35,318 nucleotides of DNA from JBBDNV01 sp040877415 (GTDB taxonomy: Bacteria; Planctomycetota; Planctomycetia; Pirellulales; PALSA-1355). The stretch covers positions 1 to 35,318 of the forward strand of contig JBBDNV010000045.1 in the NCBI GenBank assembly GCA_040877415.1, given 5' to 3'. The number at the start of each line of letters is the position of its first letter. The stretch's first letter is position 1. The notes beneath the pieces are model-generated. The model ran no database searches. It worked only from the letters and a program-made list of their open reading frames with translations, and was not told where the DNA came from. The position numbers were made by a program, and so were the translations under genes. Positions 14,799-21,890 of the stretch are shown here, in pieces.

Positions 14799-17054
14799 AT
14801 GACCATCCCAAGAATTTGCGGCCTGGCGGCCCTGTTGGGCGCACTCGGCGTGGTCGGATGCGAGTCGAAGAGTTCGCAGCCGGCGCCGGAAGAAGTGAGT
14901 CCTGCGCGCGAGCAGGCCGGCGAAGTCGCGCCGGCCAAAGACGCCGCCGACGAGGCGGCCGCCGAGCCCGACAATAAGTCAGGACCCGAGCTGCCGCTCG
15001 ATCCGCCGAAGGCCGAGCCGGCCCCCTCCGAGGCGAAGCCCGCCGAGCAGCCCCAAGCCGGGACGGCGCCCGCGGCCGGCACCGGGCTGATCGCGCGGCA
15101 GGTCTTGTTCGGAAATCCCGACAAAGCCGCGGCCCGGCTGAGCCACGACGGCAGCAAGCTGAGCTACCTGGCCCCGCGCGCTGGCGTGCTCAACGTGTTC
15201 GTCGGGCCGGTGGACGACCCCAGCGCGGCCAAGCCCGTGACCGACGACAAGCAGCGGGGCATCCGCGTCTATTTTTGGGCCTACGACAACCGGCACGTGC
15301 TGTACCTGCAGGACACGAAGGGGGACGAGGACTGGCACGTGTACAGCGTCGATCTGGAAAGCCTCGAGACAAAAGACCTGACGCCGCTCAACAAGGTCGC
15401 CGCGCAAATCGAAGGCGTGAGCGAAAGGTTTCCAACCGAAATCATCGTCGGCCTCAACGACCGCGATCCGCAGTACCACGACTTGTACCGCGTGAACGTC
15501 GCGACCGGCGAGCGCAAGCTGCTCCAGAAGAACACCGAGTTCGCCGGCTTTGTAATCGACGACGACTATCAGGTGCGCTTCGCCTCGAAAATGCTGCCCG
15601 ACGGAAGCATTCAGTACTTCGAGCCCGACGGCGAGTCGGGCTGGAAGGAGTTTTTGAAAGTCGGCCCCGACGACACGCTCACGACGTCGGTATCCCGCTT
15701 CGACAAGAGCGGCAAGAAACTCTTTCTGACCGACAGCCGCGGACGCAACACCAGCGCGCTTGCGGAAATCGACCTCGAAAGCGGCAAGGAAACCGTGTTG
15801 GCCGCCAACGACAAGGCCGACATCGGCGCCCTGATCGTGCACCCCACCGAAAAAAACATCCAGGCCGTGAGCTTCGACTACGAACGCCCCGAGTGGCAGA
15901 TTCTCGATCCGGCCATCGAGGCTGATCTGAAGTATCTGGATACCGTCGCCGAGGGTGAATTGCAGGTGGCCAGCCGCACGCTCGACGACAGGCTGTGGAT
16001 CGTGGCATTCGCGCCGGACGACGGGCCAATCCGCTATTACGTCTACGACCGAGAGAACAAGAAAGCCGAGTTCCTGTTCACCAATCGCAAGGCGCTCGAA
16101 GACCAGCCGCTGGCGAAAATGCACCCCGTGGTGATCAAGTCGCACGACGGTTTGGATCTGGTCAGCTACTTGACGCTTCCCAAGGCGGCCGACCCGCGCG
16201 ACACCGGCCGGCCCGCGGAACCGCTGCCGATGGTGCTTCTGGTTCACGGCGGACCGTGGGGCCGCGACGGCTGGGGATACGACGCCCTGCACCAGTTGCT
16301 GGCCAACCGCCTTTACGCCGTGCTGTCGGTCAACTATCGCGGCTCCACCGGCTTCGGCAAGGAGTTTACCAACGCCGGCAACAAACAGTGGGCCGCCGCG
16401 ATGCACGACGATCTGGTGGATGCCGTCGATTGGGCCATCGCCGAAAAAATCGCCGATCCGGCGCGCGTGGCCATCATGGGCGGAAGCTACGGCGGTTATG
16501 CCACGCTCGTGGGGCTTACGTTCACGCCCGAAAAGTTCGCCTGCGGGGTCGACATCGTCGGGCCGTCGAACCTGTTCACGCTCTTGAGCACGATTCCGCC
16601 CTACTGGGCCCCCATGATCCAAATGTTCAAGGACCGCGTGGGCGACCCGACCACCGACGAGGGCAAGAAACTGCTGAACGAACGATCGCCCTTGAATTTC
16701 GCCGACCGGATTCAACGGCCGCTCTTGATCGGCCAGGGGGCCAACGACCCGCGGGTCAAACAGGCGGAATCGGACCAGATCGTGGCGGCGATGAAGAAGA
16801 AAAATATTCCGCTGACCTACGTGCTTTTTCCCGACGAAGGACACGGCTTTGCCCGGCCCGAAAACAACCTGGCTTTCTTCGCCGTGGCCGAAGCGTTTCT
16901 GGCCCGGCAATTGGGCGGCCGCTACGAGCCGATCGGCGACGATTTCCAAAACTCGTCGATCACGGTTCCCGACGGCGGCGATCAGATTCCCGGCGTCGCC
17001 GATGCGCTAGAAAAGCACGCAGCGTCCGCCCAACGCGCCAGCACCGCCGAGTGA
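14799..17054 (+). CDS. S9 family prolyl oligopeptidase, predicted lipoprotein
   Basis: A 751-residue serine peptidase of the dipeptidyl/acylaminoacyl peptidase type. The N-terminus MTIPRICGLAALLGALGVVGC is a lipoprotein signal with Cys21 as the lipidated residue, followed by a Pro/Ala/Glu-rich linker to about residue 90. A beta-propeller follows (SHDGSKLSYLAPRAGVLNVF, then YDNRHVLYLQDTKGDEDWHV and later blades). The C-terminal alpha/beta hydrolase holds HGGPWGRDGWGYD, S563 in MGGSYGGYATLVG, D650 in GANDPRVKQAE and H682 in DEGHGFARPEN, so the catalytic triad is complete. It should sit in an envelope membrane and cut oligopeptides. AAAGGA lies before the ATG. An unusual pair of direct repeats with a hairpin follows the gene (17079-17119). 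Confidence 0.93.
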   Translation: MTIPRICGLAALLGALGVVGCESKSSQPAPEEVSPAREQAGEVAPAKDAADEAAAEPDNKSGPELPLDPPKAEPAPSEAKPAEQPQAGTAPAAGTGLIARQVLFGNPDKAAARLSHDGSKLSYLAPRAGVLNVFVGPVDDPSAAKPVTDDKQRGIRVYFWAYDNRHVLYLQDTKGDEDWHVYSVDLESLETKDLTPLNKVAAQIEGVSERFPTEIIVGLNDRDPQYHDLYRVNVATGERKLLQKNTEFAGFVIDDDYQVRFASKMLPDGSIQYFEPDGESGWKEFLKVGPDDTLTTSVSRFDKSGKKLFLTDSRGRNTSALAEIDLESGKETVLAANDKADIGALIVHPTEKNIQAVSFDYERPEWQILDPAIEADLKYLDTVAEGELQVASRTLDDRLWIVAFAPDDGPIRYYVYDRENKKAEFLFTNRKALEDQPLAKMHPVVIKSHDGLDLVSYLTLPKAADPRDTGRPAEPLPMVLLVHGGPWGRDGWGYDALHQLLANRLYAVLSVNYRGSTGFGKEFTNAGNKQWAAAMHDDLVDAVDWAIAEKIADPARVAIMGGSYGGYATLVGLTFTPEKFACGVDIVGPSNLFTLLSTIPPYWAPMIQMFKDRVGDPTTDEGKKLLNERSPLNFADRIQRPLLIGQGANDPRVKQAESDQIVAAMKKKNIPLTYVLFPDEGHGFARPENNLAFFAVAEAFLARQLGGRYEPIGDDFQNSSITVPDGGDQIPGVADALEKHAASAQRASTAE

Positions 17055-17078
17055 GCGGCATTTGACTCCTGTGGGACT

Positions 17079-17119
17079 TGCATGCTCACGCACTGCATGC
17101 TCACGCACGCGTGAGCATG
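17079..17119. repeat. Direct repeat with hairpin after the S9 peptidase gene
   Basis: TGCATGCTCACGCA occurs at 17079-17092 and again at 17094-17107. The second copy also forms a hairpin: CATGCTCACG (17096-17105) with CGTGAGCATG (17110-17119) around a 4-base loop. There is no T-tract after it, so classic termination is unlikely. It begins 24 bases after the stop codon of the peptidase gene. Confidence 0.65.
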
Positions 17120-17180
17120 GCACCGTCGATTTGACGCTAGCACCGTTGTCAAACTTTGACGATCGCGGGGAGTATTCAAG

Positions 17181-17510
17181 ATGTTCAGCTACTTCGTCGA
17201 TAAAAAAGATTGTGCACATCACCGGATTTTTCCGGGCGTCGACATTTACACCACCTGCTGCCAGCAGATGATGCTTTCGCTGGTCGAGATGCAGCCGCGC
17301 GCGGTCGTCGAGGAACATAGCCATCCGCACGAGCAGATGGGTTTGATGCTCGAAGGCGAAGCCGATTTCACGATCGGAGGCCGCCAGATGCGCGTCACTG
17401 CCGGGACCATGTGGCGCATCCCCGGCGGCGTCGTGCACAAAGTGGTGGCGCTGGACCAGCCGGTCCGAGCGCTCGACGTCTTTCATCCGCCGCGGGAAGA
17501 GTACCAATGA
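17181..17510 (+). CDS. Small cupin-domain protein
   Basis: A 109-residue single-domain cupin. The metal-binding motif reads EEHSHPHEQMGLMLEGEADF, with His, His and Glu as ligands and a later His in PGGVVHKVVAL. HSHPHEQ is shared with KdgF-type cupins, which linearise unsaturated uronates from pectin or alginate, but similar small cupins have many other roles, so the substrate is not assigned. A GGGGAG ribosome site (17167-17172) lies eight bases before the ATG. The stop codon TGA (17508-17510) overlaps the ATG of the next gene as ATGA, and the heptanucleotide repeat begins there. Confidence 0.85.
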   Translation: MFSYFVDKKDCAHHRIFPGVDIYTTCCQQMMLSLVEMQPRAVVEEHSHPHEQMGLMLEGEADFTIGGRQMRVTAGTMWRIPGGVVHKVVALDQPVRALDVFHPPREEYQ

Positions 17511-18421
17511 AGGCAGAAGGCAGAAGGCAGAAGGCAGAAGGAAGGAGCAGCGGCGCTGCGCCTGGCTCGATCCGGCTTCATTGCTTTTTCATCCTTCCTG
17601 CTTCGTCCCTCATCCTGGCCTTTTTCTGCCTTCTGCCTTCTGCCTTTTGCCTTTGCTCCTGTGCGTCGCTGCCCCAGTTGCCCTGGGCGCCCCTTGCGCG
17701 CGATGCGTCCGCGGGTTTCTACGATACGGCGCGCATCGAATATCGCCTGGACGCCGGCAAGCTGGGGCAGCCGCTCGACGTGATTCGCATCGACGGCCGG
17801 CGCGTCGCCTATGAGCAAGTCGCCAGCAGCCCGTTGGCCGATCAGTCGATCGGCACCCTGGTGATCCAATACCCGCATCCGGGCGGGCTGCCGGATATGG
17901 CCCGGGTCACGTTTTCGCTCGATAGCGGCCGGGTCGATCCGGCCGAGGCCGCCGGTTGGAATCCCCTGAAGACCGGCCAGCCGGCGATTAAGGTGGGCCA
18001 CGAGGAAATCCATGAAGTGTGGGCCATGAACATTCCCCGTGCCGAGTCCGACCAGTACTTCCGGCTGCTTTCGACGCAGAATTTTTATCACGCCGAGTCG
18101 ATCGAATCCGGCGCCGCCGAGTTGGCCGTCACGATCAACGGCCGCGACCTTCGCAAGAACTGGGAGCAGGTACCCGAGCTCAACCAGCTCGTGCAGCGCG
18201 TGCGGCGCGACGGGCAGTTGGTCGGCTATCTGCGACCCGCTGCGCTAGCGGGCACGGGCAACAGCGCGATCGCCAGCACGCATGCCTACCGTGAACTTTT
18301 GGCCGAAGCGGGCGGCGCGATGGGGGGCACGCCCGGGCGGCCGCAAAACGACGTCCTGCCGCAGTCGCCGGGCGCGGCGGGCCCCCGGACGGCGGCCCGC
18401 ATGCCCTATGCGGCCCGGTAG
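17507..18421 (+). CDS. Unrecognised exported protein with a repeat-derived signal region
   Basis: A 304-residue protein that I do not recognise. The first 25 residues are basic (MKAEGRRQKAEGRSSG...), and residues 26-50 are strongly hydrophobic, ending in L49-C50-S51-C52, close to a lipobox. These two parts are encoded by the purine and pyrimidine arms of an H element (17510-17648), so the start codon and the signal segment come from the repeat. The remaining protein has a beta-rich region with IEYRLDAGKLGQPLDVIRID and ARVTFSLDSGRVDPAEAAGW, and a low-complexity Pro/Ala/Gly tail. The ATG overlaps the cupin stop (ATGA), suggesting coupled translation. No in-frame ATG exists between the repeat and residue 138 or so, which supports the 17507 start, but a non-ATG start after the repeat cannot be excluded. 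Confidence 0.7.
   Translation: MKAEGRRQKAEGRSSGAAPGSIRLHCFFILPASSLILAFFCLLPSAFCLCSCASLPQLPWAPLARDASAGFYDTARIEYRLDAGKLGQPLDVIRIDGRRVAYEQVASSPLADQSIGTLVIQYPHPGGLPDMARVTFSLDSGRVDPAEAAGWNPLKTGQPAIKVGHEEIHEVWAMNIPRAESDQYFRLLSTQNFYHAESIESGAAELAVTINGRDLRKNWEQVPELNQLVQRVRRDGQLVGYLRPAALAGTGNSAIASTHAYRELLAEAGGAMGGTPGRPQNDVLPQSPGAAGPRTAARMPYAAR
17510..17648. repeat. H element 3: heptanucleotide palindrome at the start of the gene at 17507
   Basis: Four tandem AAGGCAG units run from 17510 to 17537, then AAGGAAGGAGCAG. The pyrimidine arm occupies about 17584-17648 and includes three CTGCCTT units. A 23-base perfect pairing joins 17510-17532 to 17624-17646. Unlike the other two H elements, this one is inside an apparent coding region, though it still follows the stop codon of the previous gene. 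Confidence 0.85.
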
Positions 18422-18487
18422 TCGGTCTGTAACGATTGTTCGAGCGCCCCGGTGTGAGAATTTTGCGATTGGGCCGGCGCGGCACAC

Positions 18488-18516
18488 TTGCAATCAAAAC
18501 TTCCGCGAGCCACAAT
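18488..18516 (+). promoter_or_regulatory. Candidate promoter of the DAHP synthase leader
   Basis: TTGCAA (18488-18493) and CACAAT (18511-18516) each match four of six bases of the -35 and -10 consensus and are spaced exactly 17 bases. A start point about seven bases after the -10 box falls on or next to the leader peptide ATG (18523), so the leader could be translated without a 5' untranslated region. This is a weak-consensus prediction. Confidence 0.45.
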
Positions 18517-18522
18517 AACGGC

Positions 18523-18597
18523 ATGAGCGACCTCTTCGGCGTGTACTTTTGGCACTTCTTTAGCCCGCCGGGTCGCGGGGCCGGAGGAGGAATTTAG
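18523..18597 (+). CDS. Aromatic-rich leader peptide of the DAHP synthase attenuator
   Basis: A 24-codon open frame starts at ATG 18523 and stops at TAG 18595. Codons 5-13 read FGVYFWHFF, placing Phe, Tyr and Trp codons in one run: six aromatic residues in nine. It ends with a Gly/Pro-rich stretch. This is the expected makeup of a leader peptide sensing charged tRNAs of the three products of the pathway started by DAHP synthase, whose gene follows after a strong terminator. The leader has no clear ribosome site, but GGAGGAGG (18583-18590) is found near its end. Function is inferred from composition, position and the terminator; the peptide itself would have no other role. Confidence 0.75.
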   Translation: MSDLFGVYFWHFFSPPGRGAGGGI

Positions 18598-18641
18598 AAT
18601 TCCATCCTGAGGAAGCGACAAACCAAAGAAGCCCCGAGACT
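18571..18641 (+). promoter_or_regulatory. Possible antiterminator pairing of the attenuator
   Basis: GGTCGCGGGGC (18571-18581), inside the leader reading frame just after the aromatic codons, can pair with GCCCCGAGACT (18631-18641), the 5' arm of the terminator. Ten of eleven positions pair, one of them G-U, with one mismatch. A ribosome stalled on the aromatic codons (18544-18561) would leave most of it free; a ribosome at the stop codon 14 bases downstream would cover part of it. A weaker alternative, GCCC (18563-18566) with GGGC (18578-18581), could act as the protector. Confidence 0.55.
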
Positions 18642-18672
18642 CGCGAAAAGTCTCGGGGCTTCTTTTATTTTT
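18626..18672 (+). terminator. Intrinsic terminator upstream of DAHP synthase
   Basis: A perfect 16-base stem, AAGAAGCCCCGAGACT (18626-18641) with AGTCTCGGGGCTTCTT (18649-18664), has a 7-base loop and is followed by TTATTTTT. This is the strongest terminator in the window. It lies after the aromatic leader and about 90 bases before the DAHP synthase start, on the same strand, so it would stop transcription before that gene rather than only after the gene at 17507. Confidence 0.9.
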
Positions 18673-18760
18673 GTCGCCAGGCGGGGCGATCTCCGGCAAA
18701 CCGGGGGCGACCGACAAAACACCAACGCCAACCACCACCGTTTTTGCACTGGAGTTTCCC

Positions 18761-19774
18761 GTGATCGTCGTCATGAAAAAAGAGGCCCAAAAGAGCGACG
18801 TCGAGCACATGGTCCGGCGCATTGAGTCGCTGGGTCTGAAGGCTCACGTGATCGTCGGCACGGAACGCACCGTCATTGCCGCCGTTGGCGATGACCGCCA
18901 AACCCACAAGGAATCCCTGGAAAGCGGACCCGGAGTTGCTGCCGTGATGCCCATCCTTGCCCCCTACAAAGTCGCCAGTCTGGAAGTCAAACGCGAGCCG
19001 ACCATCATCCGAGCCGGCAGCCTCACCTTGGGCAACGGCACGGTCGGCATCATCGCCGGTCCCTGTTCGGTCGAGAGCGAGGAGCAGATTCTGACCACGG
19101 CCCGCGCGGTCAAGGCCGCCGGAGCCACCGCGCTTCGCGGCGGCGCGTTCAAGCCGCGCACCAGCCCCTACAGTTTCCAGGGACTGAAAGAGCAAGGGCT
19201 CGAGCTATTGGCCGCCGCCCGCCAAGCCACGGGACTGGCCGTCGTCACCGAAGTGGTGGCCACCGAGGACCTGCCGCTGGTGGCCCGCTATGCCGACGTG
19301 CTGCAAATCGGGGCCCGCAACATGCAGAACTATCGCTTGCTGGAAGCCGTGGGCGAAACGGATCGGGCGGTGCTGTTGAAACGCGGACCCAGCGCCACGA
19401 TCGACGAATTGCTGCTGGCCGCCGAGTACATCCTCAACGCGGGCAACCCCAACGTCATGCTCTGCGAGCGGGGCATCCGCACGTTCGAAACGCACACGCG
19501 CTTCACGCTCCCCTTGGCGACCGTCGTCTATCTGCACACGAAGACGCACTTGCCGGTGGTGGTCGATCCCAGCCACGGGACGGGCCACACCTATCTCGTG
19601 CCGCAGATGGCCGCCGCCGCCGTGGCGGCCGGCGCCGACGGGCTGATCATGGAAGTGCACCCCGACCCCGAGAACGCACTGTCGGACGGCTACCAGTCGC
19701 TCAACTTCGAGCAGTTCGCGGCAACGATGGCCACGTGTCGCAAAGTGGCCCAGGCCCTGGGGCGTAAGATCTAA
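18761..19774 (+). CDS. aroF: DAHP synthase, class I-beta with regulatory ferredoxin-like domain
   Basis: The enzyme joins phosphoenolpyruvate and erythrose 4-phosphate, the first step of the shikimate pathway. The product is 337 residues, almost the same as the Thermotoga enzyme of this type. Residues 1 to about 70 form the ferredoxin-like domain that binds Tyr or Phe in relatives. The catalytic barrel shows AGPCSVESEEQI, FKPRTSPYSFQG, LLKRGPSATIDELLLAAEYI and VVDPSHGTGHTY. The start is GTG (18761), giving MIVVMKKEA, the common family beginning, with GGAG at 18751-18754 six bases upstream. Starting at 18671 would translate terminator-flanking sequence unlike any DAHP synthase. Expression is probably also controlled by the leader attenuator at 18523-18672. 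Confidence 0.94.
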   Translation: MIVVMKKEAQKSDVEHMVRRIESLGLKAHVIVGTERTVIAAVGDDRQTHKESLESGPGVAAVMPILAPYKVASLEVKREPTIIRAGSLTLGNGTVGIIAGPCSVESEEQILTTARAVKAAGATALRGGAFKPRTSPYSFQGLKEQGLELLAAARQATGLAVVTEVVATEDLPLVARYADVLQIGARNMQNYRLLEAVGETDRAVLLKRGPSATIDELLLAAEYILNAGNPNVMLCERGIRTFETHTRFTLPLATVVYLHTKTHLPVVVDPSHGTGHTYLVPQMAAAAVAAGADGLIMEVHPDPENALSDGYQSLNFEQFAATMATCRKVAQALGRKI

Positions 19775-19842
19775 TTCACACCCGACCGGTCGTCCGTTCG
19801 CCGTCAGCTTAACATCGTCCGACAATCGAAGGGAGTCGGGAG

Positions 19843-21666
19843 TCAAGCAACCTCCGGCCCCTGGGCGTTGTCTTTGATATTGTCTTGATTCTGTGCGGGG
19901 GCTTCCGGGGCGTTCATCTCAACCTTGCCATCGCGAATTTCCACCAGCTCGCGCCGCACGCGTTCGCGTTCGCGATCGATCTGCTCGGCAGTGGCACCCA
20001 GCTCGCCCAACACCGCGACCGTAAGTGCCAGCGCCACTTCGCCCTCGCCGGAAAATACGAGGTCAGCGCCTGCCTTCTTCAGTGGCCTTAGTTCCGCCAC
20101 GTACGTGCCGCGCGCCAGCACCCGAATCCTGGGGTTCAGCTCCTTCGCCATGCGGATCACTTCGGCGCTACCCGTCAAGTTCGAGGCGCTTAGAATCAGC
20201 GTGCCGGATTCGGCCACGCCCGCCGCCTTGAGCGATTCGCGCTGCGTTACGTCGCCGTACACCGCCTCGATGCCCTGCCGCCGCGCCGCCTGCACCGCCT
20301 CGAAGTTCAAGTCGATCACGGTCGGCTCGACGTCGTTCTCTTTGAGCAGCCGCACAAGCGTACGGCCGACCGGCCCGAAGCCGACCACCGCCGCGCGGTA
20401 CCGCGAGGGCGTCGCCTCCTCTTCCTGCGCACGGGGCTCGTCCGTCTTGCGTTGGCGGCGGAGCCGCTTGAGCCACTGCTTGACGTGCACGTTGTTCAGC
20501 AGCCACGCGGCCAGCGGGTCGGCCGCCCGATAGAGCAGGGGATTCACCGAGATCGAAATAATTGCCGCGGCCACCAGCGTGTTAGTCACCTCCGGCGTGA
20601 GCAGACCCAATTCGCGTCCCACGGTTGCCAAAATGAAAGAGAATTCGCCGATCTGCGCCAGCGCCATGGCCACGCCAAAGGCCGTTTTCAGCGGATAACC
20701 CATCGCGACGACAATCGCTAGTGCCGCCAGCGGCTTGCCGATGAGGATGATGGCCAGGGTGGCCGCAATCAATCCCGGCGCCAACAACAGGAACTCGGGA
20801 TCGAGCAACAGGCCCACCGAAACGAAGAACAGCACGGCGAATGCGTCGCGCATCGGCAAGGCTTCGGATGCGGCCCGCAGGCTGAAGTCGCTGCGCCCCA
20901 CCACCATGCCGGCCAGAAAGGCCCCCAGTGCCATCGAAACGCCGAAAATCTTGGCCGAGCTGACGGCGATTCCCAGCGCGACCACGAGCACGGTCAGCCT
21001 AAACAGCTCCCGCGAGTGCGTGGCCGCCACGCGATGCAACAGCCAGGGAATGGCCCGACCTCCGATCACAAAGATGAAAGCCACCAGGACGGTGACTTTC
21101 AGCGCTGCCGCGGCGAGCGTCAACAGAATCGAGCCTTGCGCGTCCCCGCCGCCGAACAGGGCCGGCAACAGCACCAGCACCGCCACAGTGAACAGGTCTT
21201 CCACGACCAACCAGCCCACGGCGATGTGACCCGCCGGCGTGTGCAGATCGCGGTTGTCGGCCAACACGCGCATCAGCACCACCGTGCTGGCCACCGAGAC
21301 GGCCAGACCGAAGATGATTCCCCCTGACCAGTCCCAGCCGAAGCCGCGGGCCACGACCGTTCCCAGCATGGTCGCCACCAGGCTTTGCGTGATGGCGCCG
21401 GGAATGGCGATTCGCCGCACGGCCAGCAATTCCCTTAGATGAAACTGCAGTCCAACGCCGAACATCAGAAGAATCACGCCGACCTCGGCCAGTTGTTCGG
21501 CGATCGACTGGTCGGCCACGAAGCCCGGGGTGTGTGGCCCCACGGCGATACCCGCTAACAGATATCCGACGATCGGCGACAACCCCAGCCGCTGCGTGAT
21601 GTAGCCGAACACCAGCGCAATCGCCAAGCCGACGGTCAGTGTCAGTATCAGGTCGAGACTATGCAA
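19843..21666 (-). CDS. CPA2 cation:proton antiporter with TrkA-N domain
   Basis: A 607-residue monovalent cation/proton antiporter of the KefB/YbaL group in the cytoplasmic membrane. The first 390 residues hold about twelve hydrophobic helices, including YITQRLGLSPIVGYLLAGI, the VEDLFTVAVLVLLPAL segment with the acidic ion-site residue, and SMALGAFLAGMVVG. A cytoplasmic RCK/TrkA-N Rossmann domain follows (AAVVGFGPVGRTLVRLL, then TVIDLNFEAVQAARRQG and VYGDVTQRESL). Residues 550-607 are charged and helical. The start is TTG (complement of 21664-21666); GAGGA (complement of 21673-21677) lies six bases before it, which supports this start. It converges with DAHP synthase, with only 68 bases between the two stops. 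The ion is not certain; potassium is most common in this group. Confidence 0.92.
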   Translation of the reverse strand: MHSLDLILTLTVGLAIALVFGYITQRLGLSPIVGYLLAGIAVGPHTPGFVADQSIAEQLAEVGVILLMFGVGLQFHLRELLAVRRIAIPGAITQSLVATMLGTVVARGFGWDWSGGIIFGLAVSVASTVVLMRVLADNRDLHTPAGHIAVGWLVVEDLFTVAVLVLLPALFGGGDAQGSILLTLAAAALKVTVLVAFIFVIGGRAIPWLLHRVAATHSRELFRLTVLVVALGIAVSSAKIFGVSMALGAFLAGMVVGRSDFSLRAASEALPMRDAFAVLFFVSVGLLLDPEFLLLAPGLIAATLAIILIGKPLAALAIVVAMGYPLKTAFGVAMALAQIGEFSFILATVGRELGLLTPEVTNTLVAAAIISISVNPLLYRAADPLAAWLLNNVHVKQWLKRLRRQRKTDEPRAQEEEATPSRYRAAVVGFGPVGRTLVRLLKENDVEPTVIDLNFEAVQAARRQGIEAVYGDVTQRESLKAAGVAESGTLILSASNLTGSAEVIRMAKELNPRIRVLARGTYVAELRPLKKAGADLVFSGEGEVALALTVAVLGELGATAEQIDRERERVRRELVEIRDGKVEMNAPEAPAQNQDNIKDNAQGPEVA

Positions 21667-21890
21667 CGCTTGTCCTCAAAATTTCGCTACGGCTTGGCGT
21701 CGTTTGCCAGCGCTCACAACGAGGGATTGACGGGGCGGATCGCGTTCACGCTTGGCACGGCGCGTCGATGCCTTCCCCGGTTCACCGGGCCTTGCCGCGC
21801 CTCGGGTGAATTGCCCGGGCCGTGATCAAACGGCCCACTGCGGACGGCGCTCGGCCGCCGGTCGGCTGCCAGCAGCTACTTTGCCCGGCG

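Noticed and set aside
14979..16949. 656-codon open frame on the minus strand opposite the S9 peptidase
   Set aside because: It mirrors a well-supported peptidase gene in GC-rich DNA, where codon-position GC bias opens antisense frames; its translation has no recognisable motif.
18671..18760. Upstream ATG start for DAHP synthase
   Set aside because: The extra 30 residues are encoded by sequence directly after the terminator T-tract and do not fit the family; the GTG at 18761 has a well-spaced GGAG and gives the usual MIVVMK beginning.
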